Assembly (NCBI GenBank): GCA_030765045.1
Contig: CM060961.1
Span: 36,655,805 to 36,719,804 of the forward strand
Reading direction: 5' to 3'
DNA from: Tenodera sinensis
Taxonomy: Eukaryota > Arthropoda > Insecta > Mantodea > Mantidae
Length of the DNA: 64,000 bases
Positions 34,533 through 43,840 of the stretch are shown here, piece by piece. Each line of letters opens with the position of its first letter. The first letter of the stretch is position 1. The notes beneath the pieces were generated by a model. That model searched no databases and was not told where the DNA came from. It saw only the letters and a program-made list of their open reading frames with translations. The translations under genes and the position numbers were made by a program.

Positions 34533-36660
34533 CTGCTCCCTCCTCAGAGCTGGTCGTCCCGACCAGCACTATCACTGCGGCATCTCCCTTGCGCCCCGGT
34601 GGATTAACCCATCGAACCTCTTCTCCTGGTGGTCCACGAGGGCCTGGTGGTCCTGGTATACCTTGAGGTCCTGGGTTTCCATCTCTTCCAGGCATACCTT
34701 TAGTTCCAGGTTCACCATCTTTTCCCGACAATCCTGGAGGTCCAGTCATGCCTTTGTCTCCTGGAGGTCCCTGAGGTCCAGGTAACCCTTGTAGACCAAT
34801 GAGACCACGGTGTCCTTTTGCACCCTTTGGACCTTCTTCTCCTCTATCACCCTTACCTCCCTCTGGCCCTGGAGGTCCTGGCTTTCCTCTAGCTCCCTGT
34901 GGCCCTTCTACACCCTGTGGTCCAGTTTCTCCTCGAAGACCCCGTTCTCCTGCTGGTCCTGGAGGTCCATTTGGACCAGGTGGCCCTGGAAGACCTGGTG
35001 CCCCTGGAGTTCCCGGAGGTCCTGAAGGTCCTACAGGTCCCTTATCTCCCGGTCTTCCTGCAATACCAGGTGTTCCTGCTTTACCTGGTGCTCCCTCTGG
35101 TCCCTGTTCTCCAATTGGTCCCGGTGGTCCTAGAGGTCCTGCAATACCTTGTGGTCCTGGAGGTCCTTCACTGCCTGGCTTCCCTGGTGGACCTGTCTCA
35201 CCTTGTGCACCTCTCTGACCTCTGAGGCCAGCAGGTCCTGTTGGGCCGGGTAATCCTGGAAGTCCTCTGTCTCCTGGAGGGCCCTGTGGACCAGGTTGTC
35301 CTGGAGCTCCATGTTGTCCTTGAGAGCCTGAGTCACCCTTAGGTCCTTCAGGTCCTGGTGCACCAGCTTGTCCTGGAGGTCCTGGATTGCCCTGTTCACC
35401 TTTCATTCCTGGGAATCCACGTTCACCCTTCATTCCAGGCAAGCCTACCAGACCCTGAGGGCCAGGGAATCCTTGTAAACCTTGAGGGCCAGTAGGACCT
35501 CGCTCTCCAGGGGGCACGATCCTAGGTATCGCTGTTGGATAGTGTCCCTTGGTCCAGGTAGGACGATGTATGCCATCCTGCTTCGAAATTCTGCAACAGT
35601 ACCGCCGGTCTTGACGGTCCCTCGTCCAGTTGCCCTTCTTCCTGGTGTGTTGACGGGCCATCCTGCGCACTTTGAAACGGCTCACTGGGTACCATGTCCG
35701 CCGACCTCTCTGGCGCACCTTCGCAGCCACCTTGCTTCCGATGGGTCCGGCAACAAACCCCACCACATCCGCGCGAGTCGCGTCCACCGCTGCACTCGTG
35801 TTCACTCGTGCTCGGCACGGCCTCTCCTGTATCCTGCCGTCCACGATGATGTCCACCATTCTTCCGTTCACGGCACTATGCGTCAGGTGATTGGATGGCC
35901 CCGACGGTCCCCCCATGTCACACGCCAAGTCGGTTCTCGCGTGTTGCTCGTTTGCTTGTGCGCTTCCCTGCTGATCGTCCGAAACGGGCGCAACTGTCGC
36001 CTCGGCCACTAGGTGCTCCCTCCCCGGCTCCGCGCTATTCCGTCTGCCCCTGGCATCCAGTACTTTGACGCTCTCGTCAACTCTTACTACCAGGGCGCCA
36101 AGACGTTCCCCGTCGTCCTCCACGACGTCCACGTGCTGGCAGAGGTCTTCCACCTTTTCGCCGAGTTGTTCCACGTCTTCCGTCACGCCAATCCGTTCGC
36201 CGAGTTGTTCTACGTCTTCCGTCACGCCAATCCGTTCGCCGAGTTGTTCCACGTCTTCCGTCACGCCAATCCGTTCGCCGAGTTGTTCCACGTTTTCCCT
36301 CATATCATCCGAAACGGGCGCAACTGTCGCCTCGGCCACTAGGTGCTCCCTCCCCGGCTCCGCGCTATTCCGTCTGCCCCTGGCATCCAGTACTTTGACG
36401 CTCTCGTCAACTCTTACTACCAGGGCGCCAAGACGTTCCCCGTCGTCCTCCACGACGTCCACGTGCTGGCAGAGGTCTTCCACCTTTTCGCCGAGTTCTT
36501 CCACGCCTTCCGTCACGCCAGCCAGTTGCCCGTCAATTTTCGCCGATAGCTCCGTCTTCATCTCTTTCAGCTCGGCAGCGAGGTTGTCGTTTCTCGTTTC
36601 CATTTTGGCAAATAATTCTTTCATCATTGCCATCATCCTGGTTTCCGAATCTCCCTCCAT
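34528..36660 (-). CDS. Gag/protease-relic/collagen fusion protein
   Basis: A 710-residue frame with a good Kozak context (AAGATGG) about 57 bases after the primer-binding site. Residues 1-240 are a gag-like acidic coiled coil with heptad-like VEQLGE and VEDLC units and a 110-residue internal duplication. Residues ~251-306 resemble a retropepsin (PCRARVNTSAAV), with Asn287-Thr-Ser in place of the catalytic Asp-Thr-Gly, so it should be inactive. Residues ~307-384 are a basic linker with a Cys-Cys pair. Residues 385-681 are 99 perfect Gly-X-Y triplets typical of fibrillar collagen, including GERGFPG. A 29-residue tail follows, and the stop codon lies inside the 3' LTR. There is no signal peptide, so a secreted role is not expected. 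Codons change from GC-ending before the collagen part to A/T-ending within it, as expected from two sources. Whether it is translated is unknown. Confidence 0.88.
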   Translation of the reverse strand: MEGDSETRMMAMMKELFAKMETRNDNLAAELKEMKTELSAKIDGQLAGVTEGVEELGEKVEDLCQHVDVVEDDGERLGALVVRVDESVKVLDARGRRNSAEPGREHLVAEATVAPVSDDMRENVEQLGERIGVTEDVEQLGERIGVTEDVEQLGERIGVTEDVEQLGEKVEDLCQHVDVVEDDGERLGALVVRVDESVKVLDARGRRNSAEPGREHLVAEATVAPVSDDQQGSAQANEQHARTDLACDMGGPSGPSNHLTHSAVNGRMVDIIVDGRIQERPCRARVNTSAAVDATRADVVGFVAGPIGSKVAAKVRQRGRRTWYPVSRFKVRRMARQHTRKKGNWTRDRQDRRYCCRISKQDGIHRPTWTKGHYPTAIPRIVPPGERGPTGPQGLQGFPGPQGLVGLPGMKGERGFPGMKGEQGNPGPPGQAGAPGPEGPKGDSGSQGQHGAPGQPGPQGPPGDRGLPGLPGPTGPAGLRGQRGAQGETGPPGKPGSEGPPGPQGIAGPLGPPGPIGEQGPEGAPGKAGTPGIAGRPGDKGPVGPSGPPGTPGAPGLPGPPGPNGPPGPAGERGLRGETGPQGVEGPQGARGKPGPPGPEGGKGDRGEEGPKGAKGHRGLIGLQGLPGPQGPPGDKGMTGPPGLSGKDGEPGTKGMPGRDGNPGPQGIPGPPGPRGPPGEEVRWVNPPGRKGDAAVIVLVGTTSSEEGAV
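34533..34546 (-). promoter_or_regulatory. Polypurine tract for plus-strand priming
   Basis: In sense, GAGGAGGGAGCAG immediately precedes the 3' LTR start TGTGACATGG. This is the position and composition of the RNase H-resistant primer for plus-strand DNA synthesis. It overlaps the last codons of the fusion frame. Confidence 0.75.
36159..36275 (-). repeat. Three 39-bp tandem units in the gag-like segment
   Basis: Units start at 36159, 36198 and 36237 and encode the 13-residue repeat VEQLGERIGVTED three times. They lie within the larger 330-bp tandem duplication (35976-36168 repeated at 36306-36498), whose copies look nearly identical. All changes keep the frame. Confidence 0.9.
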
Positions 36661-36717
36661 CTTGGTTCTAACGTTGCAACTTCTAACGACGATGTAATGA
36701 AACTAGAAGCAACTCGA

Positions 36718-36739
36718 CGAATCCCACTTCCTGACACCA
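36718..36739 (-). promoter_or_regulatory. Primer-binding site, tRNA-Leu type
   Basis: In sense the site reads TGGTGTCAGGAAGTGGG and then ATTCG. Its complement is the 3' end of a leucine tRNA: CCA end, discriminator A, acceptor half TCCTGAC, and the T-arm start. The agreement is 22 bases with what I know of animal tRNA-Leu genes whose 5' end is GTCAGGA. It starts 4 bases after the last base shared by both LTRs, the normal spacing for LTR retrotransposons. Confidence 0.88.
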
Positions 36740-36743
36740 AATG

Positions 36744-36937
36744 TAACAAATTTAGCAAATCTTTTTATTTTCTCAAGCTTCAAGTACAGCCACACTACTA
36801 GTTTCTGTCTCTTAATCTTTCCAAACTCTCACACAATACTAGTTTCTGTCTCTTAATCTTCAACAACTCAAAACTGTCTCTATGGCAACCTCCTTGAAAA
36901 TCAAAGAGTCTTAATGACATGGAGAAGCCATGTCACA
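36744..36937 (-). repeat. 5' LTR of the collagen element
   Basis: Sequence-identical by eye to 34339-34532, with the same hairpin, tandem 24-bp units and AATAAA (36764-36769). It should contain the promoter, but no TATA box is evident. Confidence 0.92.
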
Positions 36938-37117
36938 ATATTGACATAATTTCGGTTTCATTGGAAGAGAAAAGCATTTTGCTTTCTCTGGCTCCTCAGA
37001 GTAGATAAAGTTTTCATATTGCAACCAAGCATTTGATATGAAGATTTGATCCGAAATGTTTCAATATCCCCCAATCTCCCTTAAAATATAAAAATATTCC
37101 TCTCGGGATCATGAAAG

Positions 37118-37345
37118 AGAAAGGGGCTGTGACAGGGAAAGATGGGAAGTGGAAAGGAGAGAAAGGGGAAAGGTAGAGAAAAAGGTGAGAGAGGGAGAGA
37201 GAGGGGAGACAGGAGCAGAGAGGGGGAGGGGGAAGAGGTAGAGAGTGGATAGAGAGGGGGAGGAGAGAGAGGGAGACAGTGAGTGAAGGAGACAGAGTGA
37301 GGGAGTGAGGGAGAGAGGAGGGAGGGAGGGAGTAATGAGATTGGG
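37118..37345 (+). repeat. Polypurine (GA/GGGA) tract
   Basis: About 230 bp nearly free of pyrimidines on the plus strand, with GAGAGAGGG and GGGAGGGAGG phrases. Such tracts can form intramolecular triplexes. The Ser/Pro/Leu-rich frames on the minus strand are by-products. Confidence 0.9.
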
Positions 37346-37583
37346 AGGGAGGATGTAAACAAGAGAGCAAAGATAGGGGAGCTAAAAGCACCACAATTTG
37401 CTTATTATCAGCTTCATCTACCTCCATATCTTAAATCATTCACAATTTTTACTATTTCCATCACATTTATTTTAACAACCTAAAAAACTTCAACTAGTCA
37501 ATCTATCTTTAACATCCAGATTTGTTTCATATTAATTTGTATGTAAAGAAACTAATATTTTTAACATGCAATGCTGAAATCAA

Positions 37584-37915
37584 GGCGGCGCCGTGGCCGA
37601 GCAGTTAGATCACTCGCCTACCACTTAGTCAGCCCGGGTTCAATCCCAGGGATTTGCATGTGGTATTCCTAGTGGACGAAGCGGTGTCAGGGCGAGTTTT
37701 TTCCGGGTTCTCCGGTTTCCCCCGCCACTCATTCCACCAACTGCTCCACTGTCACCTTTCCAATCATCGATTTCGCCTGTAATTCATATACTGTTATACC
37801 TGGTGCTTGGCTGACACCCGCTTCCAGGTGTTCACTCTGTCCGGTCCATAGGTTCGTTCCCCGACAGGCGGCTGACCCTAGGCACACGCTTGTAAGTTCT
37901 AGGGTAAATAGGAAA
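37584..37915 (+). repeat. Full-length tRNA-derived SINE
   Basis: The head is GGCGGCGCCGTGGCCGAGCA with B box GGGTTCAATCCC about 45 bases on, giving RNA polymerase III promoter boxes. The ~250-bp body includes TTCCGGGTTCTCCGGTTTCC and CCCTAGGCACACGCTTGTAA and ends in an A-rich tail. It shares its head with 13215-13328. It depends on a LINE for movement; the partner is not identified. Confidence 0.85.
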
Positions 37916-38379
37916 AGACAAACAAAAATAATAGTGCAATCAAAAAAATCCCATGTTTTTGATAATATAAATGCGTTTTATATAAAACTGGCTTAGGCAA
38001 AACATTATTTTTGACTGAAAAAGTATCCAGTGAGTTGGATCGCATAAGAATTATAGTTAAAGTAGAAATCGTAATTAAAAGTGTCACGACAAAGTCCAAA
38101 TCCAACAGAAGGACTATAATGGAGCAAGAGACGTGAAGGATACTGATTACTGTGCTGTCAGATATTAATTGTGTTCCCTTTTAAATGCGGTTCTGTCTTA
38201 ACTACATTTTTGTGTTAAATATTCCCATACATGTAGAACTGTAACTGACATTAAGGATGAAATTATCTACACAGTTTGACTACATGCCTTTTTGTCTTCG
38301 TGTTGGTTCTGTGGAAGATATTTATGTACCAATTTTGGTACTTATCGAGTTGTAGTTTTCCCGTTTTACTGTTTATACA
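37916..38379. other. No gene seen
   Basis: AT-rich spacer with no recognised signal. Confidence 0.5.
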
Positions 38380-38755
38380 CACAGATATGGAGACGTACAT
38401 AGAACAGTTTTCTTTGTAAACATGCCCTTTTTATTTGATATGCTAAAAATTACTGTGAATTTTGTGAGTTTTGCATAACTGGTAAACGTAAGACAGTCAA
38501 AATTTTACTACAAATTGTTTTGGACCCCTTTAATGTATGCAATTTATGATGATATTACTCGTTAATGGTTTAATTTCCCACTACTGATACTTTTCTCAAA
38601 GAGCAACCAGCTCTTAAAAAGATATGACCTTTCCATTTCCCCACTTCCGTTGTACGTATAGGAAAATGAGTAAAAGATTTACCTCCACGAATGAAGTACA
38701 AAGAGGCATAAAGATTCTTAATAGTTTGTACAAGAGTAGAAAAAATCATGAGATG
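38380..38755 (+). mobile_element. Hairpin-end repeat, right-half fragment
   Basis: Contains GCATAACTGGTAAACGTAAG, the AAGAG-CAACCAG region and the right end GTACAAGAGTAGAAAAAATC. The left half is missing. Confidence 0.65.
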
Positions 38756-38771
38756 CTTGCCTGCCCGCCCT

Positions 38772-38777
<6 letters not shown>

Positions 38778-38806
<29 letters not shown>
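38778..38806 (+). repeat. (CT)n microsatellite
   Basis: About 14 CT units after a C-rich lead-in at 38763-38777. Confidence 0.95.
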
Positions 38807-38865
38807 AGCACAACTCAAAAACGAGAAGTCGGTTAAAAATCAAAGTTGGTATTTAAGGACACTCA
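38807..38865 (+). mobile_element. Hairpin-end repeat, short internal fragment
   Basis: Contains CAACTCAAAAACGAGAAGTC then GGTTAAAAATCAAAGTTGG, a highly recognisable block of the family. The neighbouring microsatellite takes the place of the family's GT run. Confidence 0.75.
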
Positions 38866-39584
38866 TCTGTGAAATTTTGAAAATCTATAGTTTTGATTGG
38901 ATTGATTTGACATTTTAACACATCAATCACTGTATAGCGAGGAGTAACTGCGCTACATTTCATGCATTTAGTCAGATTAGTTGCTAACATATTAATTATT
39001 TATTATATTTTTTTAAATATTTGTATAAATGGTTCCCCATGATGCAATTTTGATTTGAAAAACTTAATAATTTTCAGTTATGTCCTGTAATAGAATGTTA
39101 GCAAATTGATGAGATAATTTTTTAATATTGTTATTAGTTTGGATAAAAATAAATTTTAAAGTTTAAATTCATAATTTTTTCATTTAAATTTCGAAATGTA
39201 AACTTTAATATTTAATTACTCAGCAGTTATTCACGTTATGAAAAAATTCTCAGCATTCCTTTTTAATGTTATTTCTAAGCAGATACACCAAATTTCATAC
39301 ATAAATACAGAAAATTGCATCGTGTGGAGCATTTTAAAGAGCAAATAGTGTTAAAAATAAAAACATGGAAAAACTAAGTTTGAAGTCAAAGCAAGGATAA
39401 TGGAACTGTATGGATTTAAATGGACAGGACCACTTACAAGCAATCAGTTATTCGGCCACGTGACATAGTTAAAAAGGCCGAAGGTTATAAAAAGCATATC
39501 AAAATTAAGCAAAAGATTTAAACTATTTGATAAAACAAAAATCCATTTTTGACAATTTTTGAAATTTTTAGCCTTTTTACACAG
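38866..39584. other. No gene seen
   Basis: Very AT-rich sequence without a recognised feature. Confidence 0.5.
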
Positions 39585-40165
39585 GTGGGTATCCTTAACC
39601 TTAATGTGTTTTAAGGATGTGAAATAAAGGGTATGAAGAAAATTCTTCCACCCTGAAGTACCCAATCGATGGACAATTTTTCGATATTTGATATTCTACA
39701 AAATAGTTAACGATTTTGATTAAAATGACATATGTTTAACATATTCTTATGACAAATGAAGTGTATATATTGAATTTTCTGGCTATAGCCCATGAAGTCC
39801 TATTTACTCTAGATGACCTTTGCGTAACTGGTAAACCGGAAGAAATAGACCAAATCTTAGTGTACCAAAATGTACATCTCGTTAAAACATATTTTTTCCG
39901 AAGTGAACCATTTGGGAGATGTACCATGTTATTTGTTAGAATTTTGCAGTGTTTTTAAACTTTCTCGAATGGGAGGTGGTTATTTTATCTCTTAGTCATG
40001 CAAAGAGAACAGAACTTAAAACATTTAACTATCGCTTAAAGCCTACCTTATTCACGTTGTACCTACAAGAAAATTAGCAGTAAAATAATTTATTCAAATG
40101 TTTATCTTGATTAACATAAAGTAGAGAAAGGAATGTATGTTCCTGAGAATATTTTGTGCAAGAGT
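39585..40165 (+). mobile_element. Hairpin-end repeat, internal and right part
   Basis: Carries TTAATGTGTTTTAAGGATGT, CTGGCTATAGCCCATG, GCGTAACTGGTAAACC and the AAAGTAGAGAAAGG end, with the last 20 bases diverged. The left terminus is missing. Confidence 0.75.
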
Positions 40166-41134
40166 AACCTTAACAATGACACTAATTAGAAGTTAAGTAT
40201 GGAAGAATACAAAGCAGGTTAAGCCACGGAAACGTTTTAATCTACTCTGCATTTTTGTACAATGTTTTTACTAGTTAGGTGATTCACTACTTATACATAA
40301 GTATGTAAAGGGTATACTACTTCACCATTTGTTACCTGTATTTTGCCATGCAAATAACTTTGAATATATGCTATACTTTAATTAAAATCGTTGGAATTAC
40401 TTTATAAAGGACATAAAAAAGTATCAAAGTTTTTATCCATTACAGGGTAGATTGGGTCGAGGGTTTTCCTTAAATATCTTAGCAATTTACCATTAAAATA
40501 TAGAATTTTTGTTTTAAAGTTACAATATGTATGCTATATACACACAGACGAACACACACTTTGTTTAAAACATCTAATGTTAAATTCACAACCCTTTCTT
40601 CAACCTATATTCCTAAAAGTATTCCTGTACCCACATTTGCACAAATACTTTTATTTAAAGGTACCTACAATGGGAACAGGAAAATACAGTAAGTTTAAAC
40701 TATTGTCAAATGTTTCAAGAGTTCCACCCCTCCCCCCCCCCCCCTCCCTACACACACGACAAAAATTTAAAGAGAGTTGTCTAACAAAGAACAGTAATGA
40801 CCAATTGAAAAGTAAAACATACTTAAACACTTGAAATGGGAGTATTCAAAATTTTTAAATTTGATTGAATTTAGGAATTACAGTAAACAATCACAGGCAT
40901 AGATCGGTAATACCTTCAATGTCGTCATTAAGTAAGGTAATCTTCTACATAGAAACGACAAAGAAGAAAACCATGTACAATAGTTATTAGTTATTCAACA
41001 AGATAATATAAACAACGAACGCACTTATATTATTTGTCATCTGTACATATCTAACTGAACATGAATAAAGAAAGATATGAATTTCTACCCAAGCAACGGA
41101 ACATGCCGCTTGAAACACCCCTACACATTCAGGG
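40166..41134. other. No gene seen
   Basis: AT-rich. A C-rich run lies at 40727-40750. No coding signal. Confidence 0.5.
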
Positions 41135-41245
41135 AGAGTGGGAGAGAGAGATAGGCGTGTGTGAACGTAAGTGCTTTTCTTGAGGGTTCACATGTGCTCA
41201 AAATGTGTTTCCAGTGAAATTTTCGAATTTTTGGCAGTACATCCC
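41135..41245 (+). mobile_element. Hairpin-end repeat, short fragment (orientation unsure)
   Basis: Shows the GTGTGTGAACGTAAGTGC and GAGGGTTCACATG landmarks and then TTTCCAGTGAAATTTTCGAA, which matches the left part of the family in a rearranged order. Confidence 0.4.
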
Positions 41246-42489
41246 CTATTGTACATAATAATGACTAAAATGCGTTTTTAAAACGTATTTAGTTGGCCTG
41301 AAACAAAAACTAAAGTTAAAATCGCCGATATTGTGTTTTTGTGTGGTGTAAAATACTTATTCTTACCTAGTATTGGTAGGTGAAAGAAAAAATAATAAGC
41401 GAATTCCCAAAATAATTCATAGCTATTCAGTAAATCCCTTCAGAGTGGCAAGCTTTCTCCGTACGTCCAATTAGGAGCATTTGCATCGCTTTGAAGTGTC
41501 AAAAACAGCTTGAATTTAAATTGAATGTTTCATTCTTACGTCAGAGCACTTTTGACGAATACAATAGCACAGAAAGACGTGTTTTAACCTAACATAGCTG
41601 CTTATCCCCTTAACTTTTATCACTTCCGTAGCATTTACTTCTCTGCTTGCTAACATTTCAAAATGTAGCTAGCTATGAAGCAAGCTTTCTGTTAGTCGAG
41701 TGAAAATTGCAGCTTTGTTCGACGTTTTGGTGAAGGTAACATTTGTGAAACAAACAAAATGATACATGAAATAACACTTAACGACACAAAGGGAACAGAA
41801 CTGGTGGAGAAGAGTTGATACACTAATGCCATCTAACGCACTGGTAGCGACATGGTAAAATGATTCATTTCCAGGAACGCTTAGCACCTTTGTGAGTGAA
41901 TGTTTAATGTATTTGTTTCTTCTAATACCAACATTTTCTTACCAGTCGAGTACGCTCTTATTTTGTACGGTTGGAACACTATTTTAACTATTATTAATGT
42001 GTGATTTTGAATAACCTGAGCACGTGTAGTAGGCTATGCGATTTGCGCATGTCTACAATTTTCAGACCTACGGACTAGTTCCCAAAATATTTGAACAGCA
42101 AATGGAAATTCAGAATCAGTTTAGAATTGATTCTCTGTCACGATGGAACACTACTTAGCTGATAAGCATTCTCTGATAATTGATGGAGTTAGACCAAGCC
42201 ATATCTGTTTTAAACCATACTGCTGGCTGAGGTCAGAGGCACCGACTCGTGAATGAAAATCCAATCCCAATTACTCCGTGAGGCAGACGTTTTTCAGGGC
42301 TTTCTCAGTTCCCAATTCCCTTCCGCTATTCCTGCATTTCTGTATTCGTGTATACATAATTAGGGTGCATGATCTATCACAAAGCACAAAACCTGGCCTG
42401 AAAGAACAAAACACGTGAAGTTGCACAACACAAATGTTAATATCCTCATAAGGAAATAAGAAAACAAAATGAAAAGAAGTGATATATAT
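41246..42489. other. No gene seen
   Basis: AT-rich sequence, no recognised domain. The ORF at 42271-42537 has no family resemblance and runs into repeat D. Confidence 0.45.
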
Positions 42490-42640
42490 ATAGTAAATGT
42501 TTACAAAATCTGCCGCTCGAGAAAACGAATCAAACATAGTGCAATGGATGCAATTTTTATTGCTGATAACGATTTTGAAAGTTTTATTTGGCGCTCAAGC
42601 TTCGTTTTTGATTTATGAGCAAATTTCCTACGTGCGATGT
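42490..42640 (-). repeat. Repeat D, inverted to the interior of the 29-31 kb element
   Basis: Matches the reverse complement of 30163-30305: AAAACGAATCAAACATAGTG, GCAATGGATGCA, TTATTGCTGATAACGATTTTG and CTCAAGCTTCGT. It is therefore probably a fragment of another copy of the inverted-repeat transposon at 29210-31108. Confidence 0.75.
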
Positions 42641-43035
42641 GATTAAGTGTCGTAAATCCTATACTCAACAGCTCAAACCAAACTACACTCCTTAAATGAG
42701 AAGCCCAAAGGTAAGCGTGATTTTTAACAAACCCTCCCGGATCACAAATTCATATCTACAGTACATCGTCGACAAATTACTAAGCTAATATGTAAATTAA
42801 TGACGGGCGTACTTACAAGGTCAAATGCATTCTTCATAGTCCCTCTTTAACTAGTGGTTGTCTTGTTTCAAACACTCCACAGCACCACCAAGCAACACTG
42901 TCGTACTTCTACGGCACAACTGGAACCGGCCGAGTCACAGGAAAGCAGAATATTCGCGCTGTGAAGCGACAGAACAAAACACGAGCGGTTAATGGGCAGC
43001 CCGTACCAGCACAAGTCACACAGACCGACATCAAA
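42641..43035. other. No gene seen
   Basis: Spacer without a recognised feature. Confidence 0.4.
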
Positions 43036-43094
43036 TTTTTGGATGGAATACAATACTTCCTCTACTTACTATAGGTAGTAGAGAAAGTAAAAAT
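43036..43094 (-). mobile_element. Hairpin-end repeat, isolated left terminus
   Basis: GGAATACAATACTTCCTCTAC, loop TTACTATAG, then GTAGTAGAGAAAGTAAAAA: the family's terminal hairpin in its best-preserved form, with almost no other element sequence. Confidence 0.8.
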
Positions 43095-43617
43095 CAATAA
43101 ACAGATTTGCCAATCTAAATAAATTTGAACAAATCCCTCAAAGAGTCAAATCCAACTCAAATTCTATTTCAACTTTTTTCAGAGCTTGATTTACTTATTG
43201 CACGTGTGTCAACAACTATATATGCTCTATTTTGGCCTAAAGTTATCCTTAATTCAAATTACACGTAATCAGATCGAAAATAGATTAAAAATTAGTAACT
43301 TAAAAAATACTACGAAAACGAGAATTATGCTATAAATGTGGAATATAAAAACGCTTCTAGTTATAAACAATGCCTTTACAAAATTATATGAATTTATATA
43401 CGTTTCTGACTTATTAATGAGATGGTTTGTAGGGTGGTGTAATGTGTTGGGAGATAATGATTCCAAATGGCCTACATTCGCACAAAAAGCACGGCATTTG
43501 TTTACACTGAAGACACAAACTGCTGTGGTGTTTGTTTAAGTACTGAACTAGTGAAAGTGACACCCACGCAATCTGCAGCGTTGCTAGTTTGTTTTCGACC
43601 AAACTAAAATATATCCA
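43095..43617. other. No gene seen
   Basis: AT-rich. The overlapping frames on both strands are not recognised. Confidence 0.45.
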
Positions 43618-43840
43618 GGCGTCATCAGCGGAGTGCAGTCCTGGAGGATGGGACGTGATCAGCACCCAGATCCCTTTCGACGGTTATGGGGTCTTCGCAA
43701 CGAAGACCGTCTCAATCAAGTGGCTTCTCCTTTGGTCCCTCAGGGCCCTAATGACGCTGAGTGCATCCAGGATCAGCCCTCCCAGCGGGAGAAAAACCCC
43801 ACCGGGAATCAAATCCAGGTCTCCCGCTTGGTAAGTAACA
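43618..43840 (-). repeat. tRNA-derived SINE, GC-rich family, second copy
   Basis: Matches 20640-20875: GGAGGATGGGACGTGATCAG, TGGTCCCTCAGGGC, AATGACGCTGAGTGC and a degraded tRNA head, ACCGGGAATCAAATCC. Same orientation as the first copy. Confidence 0.8.

Larger units (their letters stand above)
34339..36937 (-). mobile_element. LTR retrotransposon carrying a captured collagen sequence
   Basis: A 2,599-bp element in minus orientation: two 194-bp LTRs with no difference that I can see, a leucine-tRNA primer-binding site right after the 5' LTR, a purine tract before the 3' LTR, and a 2,211-bp interior that is almost entirely one frame. Reverse transcriptase, RNase H and integrase are absent, so mobility would need enzymes supplied in trans. 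The tRNA-Leu primer and the protease remnant point to a Ty3/Gypsy-like ancestor (inference). Flanking bases AAAT and ATAT agree at 3 of 4 positions, so no clean target duplication is seen. Identical LTRs imply a young insertion, or gene conversion. Confidence 0.9.

Noticed and set aside
34799..35225. Plus-strand Pro/Gly-rich frame of 139 residues
   Set aside because: It is the antisense shadow of the collagen repeat: Gly-Pro codons GGN-CCN read as Gly-Pro on the other strand too.
36065..36697. Plus-strand Ser/Thr-rich frame of 210 residues
   Set aside because: Antisense of the gag-like repeats. It has no start context of its own and the minus frame explains the repeats in steps of three.
37081..37427. 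Ser/Pro/Leu-rich minus-strand frames of 93-137 residues
   Set aside because: They are the complement of a polypurine tract.
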